A stretch of 64,000 nt of DNA, taken from NCBI GenBank assembly GCA_963643215.1, contig CAVIJY010000004.1, forward strand, positions 1 to 64,000, written 5' to 3'. The notes under the pieces are model-generated. The model saw nothing but the letters and a program-made list of their open reading frames with translations, did not search any database and was not told where the DNA came from. Position numbers and translations under genes: made by a program. Each line of letters begins with the position of its first letter. Within the stretch, counting starts at the first letter, position 1. The DNA is from Darwinimomas sp963643215. Lineage in GTDB: Bacteria; Bacillota; Clostridia; Lachnospirales; Lachnospiraceae. This document shows positions 35,992 through 44,375 of this stretch, piece after piece.

Positions 35992-37919
35992 TTCACAAGC
36001 ATATTGTCCGCCAGCTCCTCATCCGAAAGGAACGGCTCCAGATCCTCAAGCGGCGGCGATGTGATAGTGCCGTCCGGCATGACCTTACCTGATGACTTCG
36101 GTTCAAAGTTCTGATCTCTTGTCACATAAACCTCGCAGATCACAGGGCCGGCGGTGGCGAGCGTCTTTGCTATGCCGTCATGAAGCTCGCTGTTGTGCAT
36201 GATCTTTACATACGGATATCCGTAGGCCCATGCCAGCTTTTCCATGTCGGGAAATCCTATATCTCCGGAGTCCTCGCCGATTCCCACCAGCTTGTGCTCG
36301 GAGAAGTTGCGCTTTTGCGTCTGTCTGATGCTGTGATATCCGCCGTTATTGACTACGAATATCTTGATGGGCATCTTGTGGAATATGACCGTCTCCAGCT
36401 CCTGAAGATTCATCTGTATACTTCCGTCCCCGGTAAAGCATATGATATCCTTGTCATACTCTGTCATCTCCGCCGCTGCCTCACACGCACCGATGGACGC
36501 CGGAAGTCCGTACCCCATCGAAGCTATAGCCGAGTTGGAGACGAAGCGCTGTCCCTTTTTCATGATATATGCATGCCCGCCGACCACACACGGAGAGCCG
36601 TTTCCCACTACGGTTATCTGGTTCTCCCTCGCCTGGCTTGAAAGCTCATATGTGAGCGCATATACATTGGCATACTGAGAGTCATCTTCTGTCAGATGCT
36701 TCGGCAGGACAACCGGGTACTTCTTCTTCCAGAAGTCTACCGTCTGCCTCCAGGTCATATCATGCAGACCCCTGCCGTCATTCCATACCGGAAGTGTCTC
36801 TTCATCCAGAGCCTCGTTTAAAACCGCAAGAAACTGTGCACAGTCGGCATGTATTTTCATATCTACATGAAGCGTCGGCTTGTCAAGCTCGTTCCTGTCG
36901 ATATCATTCATGATGACATAAGCATCTCTGGCCCATCCACCGCAGTTATATCCGACCTGTCTGATGCTCAGTCTTGATCCCACCGACAGCACCAGATCGG
37001 CATTCTGCACTGCAAAGTTGCCCGGACGGTCTCCGAAATTGCCCGGACGACCCACATACAGCGGATCATCACACGGCATGCAGTCCTCCGAGTTCCATCC
37101 GACCACTACCGGTATGCCGAGCTTATGTGCCGCTGACATGAATGCATCATGGCAGTCGGCTATCCTCACGGCATTGCCCACATTAAATACAGGTCTTGAG
37201 GCACTGCGTATCTTCTCGATCACTGCCCTTGCCTCTTCCTTCGTCACAAGTGGGATCGCAGGCTCGCGTTTTTCTCCCTTTCCGGCCTCATCCTCAGGTA
37301 TCTTTGCTGATGATGCAGCCGCCCAGCCGTCGCCTCCCGCCTCATAGTTGTCGGCATCAAAGCCTATCAGATCGTCAGTCTCTATATATGCTCCCTGCAC
37401 ATTGATCGGTATATCCAGCCATACCGGACCCGGTCTTCCGTGATAGCACAGATACAGAGCCTTCTCCGTCACATACCTGATGCGCATCGGATCTATGACC
37501 ATCTCGCTGTACTTTGTCATGCAGTCTATGGCTTTGCATATATCAAATTCCTGATCTCCAAGAGCCCTCACCTGCGCCACATCTGCGACAGATCTGGCCG
37601 TCCAGTCGTATCGCATCTGCCCGGAAACTATAAGCATGGGTATAGAATCGAGCCATCCTCCTACCACGCCGGTGATGGCATTGGTTCCTCCGGGGCCTGT
37701 GGTTACGCATACAAGAGCTACCTTATTCGCTATACGCGCGTAGCACTCGGCTGCGATGGCGCACGCCTGCTCATGATGATTGTATGTTATCGTCAGTCCG
37801 TCCTGATGCCCGAATGCATCATTTAAGTGCATGGCTCCCCCGCCCACCACGGAGTAGCCCCGGGTGATGCCTGAATCCACCAGCTTCTGTGCCAGATAAT
37901 TGCTTAGCTTGACTTTCAT
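35988..37919 (-). CDS. thiamine pyrophosphate-dependent enzyme, acetolactate synthase-like
   Basis: Large TPP enzyme of 643 residues with the three acetolactate-synthase-like domains. The N-terminal domain carries the catalytic Glu region (TYNHHEQACAIAAECYARI) and VTTGPGGTNAITGV. The C-terminal domain has the TPP motif GDGSIQMNLQELE, ending VVNNGGYHS. A hydrophilic insert lies around residues 180-215. It is the first gene of the glycan operon, not near amino-acid genes. This makes a YerE-like role in adding a two-carbon branch to a sugar more likely than branched-chain amino-acid synthesis. AGAGG precedes the ATG. The family is certain and the reaction is inferred. Confidence 0.88.
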   Translation of the reverse strand: MKVKLSNYLAQKLVDSGITRGYSVVGGGAMHLNDAFGHQDGLTITYNHHEQACAIAAECYARIANKVALVCVTTGPGGTNAITGVVGGWLDSIPMLIVSGQMRYDWTARSVADVAQVRALGDQEFDICKAIDCMTKYSEMVIDPMRIRYVTEKALYLCYHGRPGPVWLDIPINVQGAYIETDDLIGFDADNYEAGGDGWAAASSAKIPEDEAGKGEKREPAIPLVTKEEARAVIEKIRSASRPVFNVGNAVRIADCHDAFMSAAHKLGIPVVVGWNSEDCMPCDDPLYVGRPGNFGDRPGNFAVQNADLVLSVGSRLSIRQVGYNCGGWARDAYVIMNDIDRNELDKPTLHVDMKIHADCAQFLAVLNEALDEETLPVWNDGRGLHDMTWRQTVDFWKKKYPVVLPKHLTEDDSQYANVYALTYELSSQARENQITVVGNGSPCVVGGHAYIMKKGQRFVSNSAIASMGYGLPASIGACEAAAEMTEYDKDIICFTGDGSIQMNLQELETVIFHKMPIKIFVVNNGGYHSIRQTQKRNFSEHKLVGIGEDSGDIGFPDMEKLAWAYGYPYVKIMHNSELHDGIAKTLATAGPVICEVYVTRDQNFEPKSSGKVMPDGTITSPPLEDLEPFLSDEELADNMLVK

Positions 37920-37960
37920 ATGCGGCCTCTTGTTTGTGTTCGTGTATATATGTCAAATAT

Positions 37961-38024
37961 GGTTCGAGGGCACCCGAACTTTTGATTACACGGATTGTTT
38001 TGTGCTCCGCACTCCCACAATCCT
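37961..38024 (-). repeat. dispersed two-hairpin repeat, copy 3
   Basis: Third copy, inverted relative to the other two. Hairpin 1 pairs 37992-37998 with 38017-38023 and keeps the inner GTGC/GCAC stem around a GGA loop. Hairpin 2 (37961-37979) keeps the GTTCG/CGAAC arms although its loop has changed. It lies 42-105 bases upstream of the glycan operon start, probably within its leader. Confidence 0.85.
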
Positions 38025-38169
38025 GTCTCAATTCTATCAATTCGTATATAGGCGGTCAAGAAATCGCAGGCTGTCATATCCGTCCGTTTGAGGAAATCAG
38101 ACATCCGGCCGAGCTCTGCGATTTGATCCGCTTTTATGTCGCATCTGCCATGGTGTACGGGCAGATAGT

Positions 38170-38350
38170 TTACTTCAGCGGCTTATCATCGATGATTCCT
38201 TCGATTATCTCTTCTCTGATATTTTCATCTACGGGCAGATCCACAAATCTTTCGCTGAACATGATCTTCATGGATGCAAGCTGAGCTGCTTCTGTCTTCT
38301 GCCGTCTGATCTCGGTTCTTTCAAATATCGCTATATCTCCGAGCTCCCAT
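38170..38350 (-). pseudogene. frameshifted C-terminal part of the adjacent membrane protein gene
   Basis: The -strand frame that continues from the nine-base homopolymer reads WELGDIAIFERTEIRRQK onward and ends in a stop at 38170-38172. It encodes a coherent 59-residue hydrophilic tail that naturally follows the second membrane segment of the gene at 38321-38854. Removing one T (or adding two) from the tract joins the frames into one 227-residue protein. Confidence 0.7.
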
Positions 38351-38854
38351 AAAAAAAAAGCAGAACGCTATCGACAATATGTCATACATGATACCTTCAA
38401 AGTGCACTGCCGATGCGTAAAAGAGTATGGCACTAAGTATCGTGAAGAAGGCTATAACAGCTTCCTTTTTTTGAACATCATGCAGATCCAGCTGTTTGTC
38501 GCCCAAAATCAGCGCATAGTAATCCTTCAATGTCTCAGTGATCACATTCTGCTGGCTTTCTGAAAATGATGTTCCGGAGATCTCAAGCACCAGGGGATAT
38601 TCAGACGGGATATAGTATGCGTTATCATCGACAAAGCGTATAAAGTCGGCATTGGGACATTCATACTCCGGCACCGAGTATCTGTCTATGACATCATAAT
38701 AATCTCTCACATTTACTGATATGTACGCCAGTCCGTCCTCGATATAAAATTCCTTCAAAGCCTTGGCATAGTCGATTCTCTTCTTTGACAATCCGCTCAG
38801 TATCCTTCTGCGAGCCATTTTTCTCTTCAGAAAGCTTCTGTTTTCATTCTCCAT
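38321..38854 (-). CDS. hypothetical membrane protein, truncated by a homopolymer frameshift
   Basis: I do not recognise this family. As sequenced it is 177 residues: a basic N-terminus (residues 1-30), a soluble region of about 100 residues, then two hydrophobic segments (AVIAFFTILSAILFYASAV and IMYDILSIAFCFFF). The last ten residues follow a tract of nine T on the coding strand (38351-38359) and look like out-of-frame readthrough ending at an early stop. With eight T the protein continues for 59 more residues to 38170. AGAGG lies eight bases before the ATG. It is divergent from the choline operon. It may be a sequencing error, a pseudogene or a phase-variable gene. Confidence 0.65.
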   Translation of the reverse strand: MENENRSFLKRKMARRRILSGLSKKRIDYAKALKEFYIEDGLAYISVNVRDYYDVIDRYSVPEYECPNADFIRFVDDNAYYIPSEYPLVLEISGTSFSESQQNVITETLKDYYALILGDKQLDLHDVQKKEAVIAFFTILSAILFYASAVHFEGIMYDILSIAFCFFFMGARRYSDI

Positions 38855-38993
38855 AGGCTTTTCCTCTCACGCCAATGCTGCCGTATACCGTAGTGTCCGA
38901 AATGCATTTTATCAACAGTCTCCGGCTCATGCAAGTCGGCTCCCACGCGCCGACACTCGCGAGCTGAATTTCCAGAGTTTTGCGTTTGATCTT

Positions 38994-39022
38994 CGAAACG
39001 GTTGACATTGTAAACCGTTTCG
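38994..39022. promoter_or_regulatory. perfect 10-bp inverted repeat overlapping the lic promoter (candidate operator)
   Basis: CGAAACGGTT (38994-39003) and AACCGTTTCG (39013-39022) are perfect inverted repeats 9 bases apart. The left arm covers the start of the -35 box and the right arm lies in the spacer, a position expected for repression. Ribbon-helix-helix dimers commonly bind such palindromes, and the first gene downstream encodes such a domain. Confidence 0.75.
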
Positions 39023-39030
39023 ATTATCTT
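39002..39030 (+). promoter_or_regulatory. sigma-A-type promoter of the choline operon
   Basis: TTGACA at 39002-39007 (perfect -35) and TATCTT at 39025-39030 (-10) are separated by 17 bases. Transcription would start near 39037, about 36 bases before the licA ATG, with AAGGAGG at 39058-39064 in the short leader. Confidence 0.8.
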
Positions 39031-39072
39031 TGTAGTGCTTTCGGATAAATCAGTTAAAAGGAGGGCTACTAT

Positions 39073-40296
39073 ATGGCAACCATTCCGACACAAATCAGAA
39101 TAGACGAGGATCTTAAAAGAGAGGCATCCGAGCTTTTCTCAAGGCTCGGGCTTGATATGTCCGGAGCCGTCACGCTGTTTCTGCGGCAGTGTATACTCCG
39201 TCGCGGGCTGCCTTTTTCAGTTGATATACCGCAGTATGACCCGAGAGGCGGTGCTTTAACACATGCCGCTCCGGCTATGTATCCTGCATCTCTTCCGTCA
39301 TCGGCCGCTGCCGGCTGTGACGACAGCATCTCCACCACGCTTACAGGAAAAAGCTCAGTCAAGCCCAAGCGCAGCCTCATAACCGAGCATGTCAGTCCCA
39401 ATGAGTTTCTCGAGGCGTTTCCGGAGACAGAGGAGATCATCAAGGAGTATCTCGGAATCGACAGCATCCGCGACATATATCCGCTCAAGAAGGGTCTCAC
39501 AAACATATCCTTTATCTTCGAATGCTCCGGCGGAAACAAGTATGTAGTCCGCGTTCCGGGCGAGGGAACCGACCGCATCATCAACCGTCATGAAGAGGCC
39601 GAGATCTATCGACTGCTCAACGGCAAGGGAATCACTGATGAGCTGATCTATATCGATCCGCTGTCCGGGATAAAGATCACGCGCTACTGGGAGAACTCCC
39701 GTCCCTGCAACTATGCGCAGCGTTCGGATATAGAGCGCTGTCTCGAGACGCTCAAGACGCTTCACGGACTGGGACTTGAGGTCGGACATGAATATGACAT
39801 CTTCGAGTATGCCCAGCTCTATGAGGACAATATAGCAGGCGGCGTATCGATGTTCGCCGATCATTCCCAGACCAAGGAGAATATCTATTCACTCCGTGCC
39901 TTCCTCAAGTCCGTGGATGAACCCCATGTGCTGAGCCATATAGATGCAAACCCCGACAACTTTCTGTTCACTCCTGATGCGTCCGGCTTTGAGACCATCC
40001 ATCTCATCGACTGGGAATACTCCGGCATGGCCGACCCGTACTACGATGTCGCCTACTTCTGTTCATACTCGCCCTACGGCGACGAGCAGATAGACGAGAT
40101 CATCGATATATATACGGGCGGCAATCACGACAGGCGTCTTCGGGCAAAGATATATGCCTACATCGCCATCAATGCCTTCAGCTTCAGCAACTGGTACGAG
40201 GCTATGTACCAGAACAACAAAACCGTCTATGCAGAGAACAAACGGCTCTATGAGCTGGCCAAAAAGTATTACGAAAGATGCCGTGAGCTGATGTAA
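39073..40296 (+). CDS. licA: choline kinase LicA with N-terminal RelB/DinJ-type DNA-binding domain
   Basis: Cytoplasmic kinase that phosphorylates choline for surface phosphocholine. The kinase part (from about residue 125 to 407) has VLSHIDANPDN (catalytic Asp291 and Asn296) and LIDWEYSGMADPYYDVAYF (metal-binding Asp313), as in LicA. Residues 1-50 are different: TQIRIDEDLKREASELFSRLGLDMSGAVTLF and LRRGLPFSV match the ribbon-helix-helix fold of RelB/DinJ antitoxins. A linker rich in Ala/Ser/Pro joins them (about 52-100). The strong AAGGAGG at 39058-39064 is eight bases before this ATG, so the fusion is translated as such. No toxin gene is adjacent. It heads an operon with licC and a BCCT transporter; autoregulation through the palindrome upstream is inferred. 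Confidence 0.9.
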   Translation: MATIPTQIRIDEDLKREASELFSRLGLDMSGAVTLFLRQCILRRGLPFSVDIPQYDPRGGALTHAAPAMYPASLPSSAAAGCDDSISTTLTGKSSVKPKRSLITEHVSPNEFLEAFPETEEIIKEYLGIDSIRDIYPLKKGLTNISFIFECSGGNKYVVRVPGEGTDRIINRHEEAEIYRLLNGKGITDELIYIDPLSGIKITRYWENSRPCNYAQRSDIERCLETLKTLHGLGLEVGHEYDIFEYAQLYEDNIAGGVSMFADHSQTKENIYSLRAFLKSVDEPHVLSHIDANPDNFLFTPDASGFETIHLIDWEYSGMADPYYDVAYFCSYSPYGDEQIDEIIDIYTGGNHDRRLRAKIYAYIAINAFSFSNWYEAMYQNNKTVYAENKRLYELAKKYYERCRELM

Positions 40297-40316
40297 GGCA
40301 TCCCCGAGGAGATAAC

Positions 40317-41051
40317 ATGTATACAGCAGACAAGGCTATCATCAACGCCGCCGGGCGCGGTACCCGCATGCGCCCGCTGACTCTCACAACGCCGAAGCCA
40401 CTGGTCAAAGTGCACGGGACGCCAATGATAGAAACGGCTATCGACGCGCTCCATGCCAACGGCATAAGCGAGATCTATGTGGTCACAGGATACCTGAAGG
40501 AACAGTTTTCATATCTTCCCGCAAAGTATCCCGGGCTCACGCTCATCGAAAATCCGTACTACGCCGACACCAATTCCATATCCTCCATGTACTGCGCACG
40601 GGAGCATATCTCCGGCGCCATGGTCATGGACGCGGATCAGATCATCCGGAATCCGGCCATACTTGATCCTCATTTTGAGGCATCCGGATACAATGCGATC
40701 TATTGCGCCGAAGGAGTTTCAGAATGGATCACATATGTGGATGCGGATGATGTGATACTGTCAACCATCCCCGAGTCAACCGATCCGGGGTGGCAGACGC
40801 TCGGAGTCTCCCGCTGGTCCTTCGAGGACGGAGCAAGACTCAAGGCTCATCTGGAGCTGGAGTTTGAGAAAAAAAGCAACAGAAATATCTACTGGGACAA
40901 TATCCCGCTTCTCCTTCACTCCGATGAATACCGGCTGAAGATATGGCGTCAGGATGATCCGGACGACCTCATCGAGCTTGACTCTCTTCGAGATCTAGCC
41001 AGGTATGACGATACCTATATGCCTCTTGTAAATGGGATTTCGCAGAACTGA
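40317..41051 (+). CDS. licC: CTP:phosphocholine cytidylyltransferase (LicC-like)
   Basis: Makes CDP-choline from phosphocholine and CTP in the cytoplasm. The 244-residue protein starts with the nucleotidyltransferase signature AAGRGTRMRPLTLTTPKPLV. It also contains TPMIETAID, a VVTGYLKEQF segment and MVMDADQII (metal-binding Asp), consistent with LicC. It lies 20 bases after the choline kinase gene and just before a BCCT choline-type transporter, which supports choline rather than another alcohol. GAGGAG is five bases from the ATG. Confidence 0.9.
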   Translation: MYTADKAIINAAGRGTRMRPLTLTTPKPLVKVHGTPMIETAIDALHANGISEIYVVTGYLKEQFSYLPAKYPGLTLIENPYYADTNSISSMYCAREHISGAMVMDADQIIRNPAILDPHFEASGYNAIYCAEGVSEWITYVDADDVILSTIPESTDPGWQTLGVSRWSFEDGARLKAHLELEFEKKSNRNIYWDNIPLLLHSDEYRLKIWRQDDPDDLIELDSLRDLARYDDTYMPLVNGISQN

Positions 41052-41137
41052 CGCTTATAAAGCGGTTTACACAAGCTGCATACCGCCGCGTGTCAGAAAT
41101 CAGAACAATAAAAATCATGAAAGGAATATTCACAGCC

Positions 41138-42706
41138 ATGAACAGTGAATACAGCAATGTAAATACCGCCGTTTCCGAAAACGGCACTCAGCAAAAACCT
41201 CAGCTCGACTATTTTATATGTTTCGTTCCGGTAGCGCTCGTGCTCATACTCAATGTGATCTTCATGCTCAGACCGGAGCAATCCGTCAATGTAGTCAGCG
41301 CTCTTCGCACATTTATGTGTAATGATCTCGGAATCTTCTATATAGGTTTCAGCATATTCGCCTTCCTCGGCAGCATGGCGATCGCATTCTCCAAACTGGG
41401 TCAGATACGCCTCGGCAAGGGAAAGCCCGAATATTCGTCCTTTACATGGGGCTCCATGATATTTACATCAACCATGGCTGCCGACACTCTCTTTTATTCC
41501 CTCATAGAATGGGCGATGTACGCAGGCGAGACTCGTATTCAGGAGCTTGGCGGCATCATGCCGTGGGCGTCAACCTACACGCTCTTTCACTGGGGCCCCA
41601 TCGCATGGGGATTCTATATCATATGTGCCGCGGCATTCGGATTCATGTTTCATGTAAGAGGCCGCGAGAAGCAGCAGTTCTCCGAGGCATGCAGGCCTCT
41701 TCTCGGAGACAGGATAGACGGGCCGATAGGAAAGCTTATAGATACTGTAGGCGTCATCGGCATGATGGCGTCGACCTCGACCACATTTGCCATATCCACT
41801 CCTTTTCTCTCTGAGGCCGTGGCAAAAATCTTCGGTCTTTCCAACAGCGCAACCCTGTCCGTGGCTCTTCTGATCGGAACATGCCTGATTTATACTCTTG
41901 CTGTATTCTTCGGTATGAAGGCTATCGCCAAGCTCGCCATGATATGCATATATCTGTTCCTCGCCATACTTGCATATGTCTTCCTGTGCGGCGGCGAGGC
42001 CAAGTTCATACTGGAGAGCGGACTTGAATCCATAGGCGTGCTGGCTCAGAACTTCCCGAGTTTCATGACATATACCGATCCTCTGCGTTCCACAAATTTC
42101 GCTCAGTCATGGTCTATCTTCTACTGGTCCTACTGGGTGGTTGCATGTGTCGGAACACCCTTCTTCATCGGCATCATCAGCAAGGGACGCACGATCAAGG
42201 AGATGATTCTGGGCGGATATGCGTGGGGAATCGCCGCGACATTTCTGTCATTCATCATCCTCGGCAACTACGGCATAGCGCTTGAGCTGCGCCACGGCGC
42301 AGGTATCTGCGAATTTGTGGCTCAGACAGGAAACTATCCGGCGGCGATCACCATGATCATAGAGCATCTCCCGTTTGCCATGATATTCCTGTTCGTGCTG
42401 GTTCTCACGATGCTGGCCTTCTATACGACGACATTTGACTCCATCACGATGGTATTCTCCACATATTCGTACAAGAAGCTTCGCGCTGATCAGGAGCCCG
42501 GTCACGGAATCCGCATCTACTGGGCTATCGCCTTTATCATCCTGCCTATAGCGCTTCTCTTCTCCGAAGGAAACCTGTACGCCATGCAGGCATTTGCCAT
42601 CATAGCCGCATTTCCGGTGTCAATCATACTGCTGATGATCATCTTCAGCTTCATCAAGGATGCGCGCGCATATCTGAATGAGGAGCATCAGAAAAAGTCC
42701 ATGTGA
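41138..42706 (+). CDS. BCCT-family choline/betaine transporter
   Basis: Membrane transporter of the betaine-choline-carnitine family, about 12 helices, 522 residues from this start. The segment WSIFYWSYWVVACVGTPFFIGIISKGRTIKEMI is the BCCT signature. It replaces the different transporter LicB in known lic operons. It follows licC by 86 bases in the same direction, so it should supply choline to the kinase. An in-frame ATG at 41090 gives 16 more residues but has no ribosome binding site; AAGGA lies about 11 bases before 41138. The start is therefore uncertain, the function well supported. Confidence 0.9.
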   Translation: MNSEYSNVNTAVSENGTQQKPQLDYFICFVPVALVLILNVIFMLRPEQSVNVVSALRTFMCNDLGIFYIGFSIFAFLGSMAIAFSKLGQIRLGKGKPEYSSFTWGSMIFTSTMAADTLFYSLIEWAMYAGETRIQELGGIMPWASTYTLFHWGPIAWGFYIICAAAFGFMFHVRGREKQQFSEACRPLLGDRIDGPIGKLIDTVGVIGMMASTSTTFAISTPFLSEAVAKIFGLSNSATLSVALLIGTCLIYTLAVFFGMKAIAKLAMICIYLFLAILAYVFLCGGEAKFILESGLESIGVLAQNFPSFMTYTDPLRSTNFAQSWSIFYWSYWVVACVGTPFFIGIISKGRTIKEMILGGYAWGIAATFLSFIILGNYGIALELRHGAGICEFVAQTGNYPAAITMIIEHLPFAMIFLFVLVLTMLAFYTTTFDSITMVFSTYSYKKLRADQEPGHGIRIYWAIAFIILPIALLFSEGNLYAMQAFAIIAAFPVSIILLMIIFSFIKDARAYLNEEHQKKSM

Positions 42707-42725
42707 TCTGCGGATGCCTGCGGCT

Positions 42726-44375
42726 TCAGTCAATTTCAGTGCCCGGCTGTATATCCAGCTCGGCCGTAACCTGATAGTAGTCGCAGGCGTGAGCCGTATA
42801 CCCCGTGACATTGCTTTTGGAGATCATGTTCATCTGCAGGAATGAGCAAAATACAAACGCATCATCATCAAGTATGGCCTGCTGAAGTCTGACGGCCAGC
42901 TCGCCGCGTCTCTGAGTATCAAATTCTCCGGCCAGCTCGCCTATCATGGCAGTTACCTGTTCGTTCTCGTATGCACCGAAATTGTATCCCATGCCGGGCA
43001 TGCAGCAGGATGTGAAGAAATACTGCGGATCTCCGGACGGTGCCGTGACCATGGACGAGGCATAGATATCCCAGCTTGTCATATCAGCCAGAAACTCCCG
43101 GCGGGCCGAGGTACAGTTGACATCAACCTCTATCCCTATCTCCCTGAGTGATGCCTGCACTGCCTCTGCCAGCAGCGGCAGCTCCTGACGGCTGGGATAT
43201 GTCAGCCACCGAACAGTCAGTCTCCGTCCGTCCTTTTCCCGGATGCCGTCACCGTCGCGATCTACCCAGCCGGCCTCGTCAAGCAGAGTTTTGGCGCCCT
43301 GCGGATCATAGTCTCTCGCCGTGACATTTTCTCCTCCAAACATCGCAAAGCCCTTCGGAAATGCTCCCTGCCCGGGCTCTCCGTGTCCGTCCAGAAGAGC
43401 CTTCGTAAAGCCCTCCTTGTCTATCCCCATGGCTACGGCTCTTCGTACCGCCGGATCCTTCATGATATCGCTTGTCATATTCATAGAGCAGAAGAATGCT
43501 CTTGAGGTCTGTATGCCCGAGAAACGGTAGCCGGCATTGTCAAAGCTCGGGTAAGCCTCATACGCCATTCCGTACGCCGCATCTATATCACCCGAAAGCA
43601 GCGCAGCCGCAAGCGTGTCTCCGTTGGGTATGCTTCTGATGGTCAGCTCATCCAGCTTCGGCTGCCCGTTCCAGTAATCGGGGTTCTTCACCAGCGTCAG
43701 ATGGTCATCGACCTTCAGTTCCTTTACCATATACGGCCCGGTTCCTGCTATTATGCCTGCATCAAAATCACTCGCATCAACATCTATGATGCATCCGTAT
43801 GGATCTCCAAGATAATTCATAAGCGCCGGATTCGGCTCTGCAGTGGTGATGGTCAGCTTCATGCCGTCAGCCGCGATATCAGTGATTCCTGTGTCACCGG
43901 GCGCCCTGTCATGGTGCTCCAGCAGATGCTCCAGGCACTGCTTCACAGAGTCCGCGTCCATGCGTCTGCCGCTCGAATATACAACTCCTTCTCTGAGCCT
44001 GATCTGCCATACGAGCCCTCCGTCGTTCTCCCAGGACTCTGCCAGCCATGGCTCCAGCTCCATGTCATCTGTATATCTGACCAGCGTCTCACCGATGCCG
44101 TAGCGGATACAGGCCCAGCCGTTGTAGGTGCGATGCGGGTCAACAGTCTCTTCCCAGTTCTCGGAATTGAATGTCGTATCACCGATGATCATTGATTTGC
44201 CCGCCGCGGCGTCCGCATGTCCTTCGGCATCCTGCGCGGCTCTGAGTTCTGCCGCCGCATGCTCTGCGGCTGAGCCCGAGGAGCTGCCCGCGGCACATCC
44301 GGTCATCAGCGCTGCCGCAAGTAAGGCTGAAAAAATGATATGTTTTCGTCCCGCTCTCATATCGACTTCATTCAT
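42726..44375 (-). CDS. substrate-binding lipoprotein of nickel/peptide-type ABC importer
   Basis: Extracytoplasmic binding lipoprotein of family 5 (NikA/DppA/OppA), 549 residues. A signal peptide ends in LMTGC (Cys27). The mature protein has the usual start region (GIGETLVRYTDDMELEPWLAESWE) and LREGVVYSSGRRMDADSVKQCLEHLL. GGAG lies five bases before the ATG at 44375, which overlaps the ATPase gene by eight bases. It is the last of a seven-gene cluster, after two ATPases, two permeases and two methyltransferases. NikA-like proteins take nickel chelates, others peptides; the sequence does not decide. Confidence 0.9.
   Translation of the reverse strand: MNEVDMRAGRKHIIFSALLAAALMTGCAAGSSSGSAAEHAAAELRAAQDAEGHADAAAGKSMIIGDTTFNSENWEETVDPHRTYNGWACIRYGIGETLVRYTDDMELEPWLAESWENDGGLVWQIRLREGVVYSSGRRMDADSVKQCLEHLLEHHDRAPGDTGITDIAADGMKLTITTAEPNPALMNYLGDPYGCIIDVDASDFDAGIIAGTGPYMVKELKVDDHLTLVKNPDYWNGQPKLDELTIRSIPNGDTLAAALLSGDIDAAYGMAYEAYPSFDNAGYRFSGIQTSRAFFCSMNMTSDIMKDPAVRRAVAMGIDKEGFTKALLDGHGEPGQGAFPKGFAMFGGENVTARDYDPQGAKTLLDEAGWVDRDGDGIREKDGRRLTVRWLTYPSRQELPLLAEAVQASLREIGIEVDVNCTSARREFLADMTSWDIYASSMVTAPSGDPQYFFTSCCMPGMGYNFGAYENEQVTAMIGELAGEFDTQRRGELAVRLQQAILDDDAFVFCSFLQMNMISKSNVTGYTAHACDYYQVTAELDIQPGTEID

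Noticed and set aside
39030..39080. Tetranucleotide repeat tract controlling licA, as in Haemophilus
   Set aside because: No tandem short repeats occur in the licA leader or first codons; the homopolymer tract is in the divergent neighbour instead.
39073..39230. A free-standing RelB/DinJ antitoxin gene with a toxin partner
   Set aside because: The frame runs without a stop from the antitoxin-like part into the kinase, and no RelE/YafQ-like toxin gene lies on either side.
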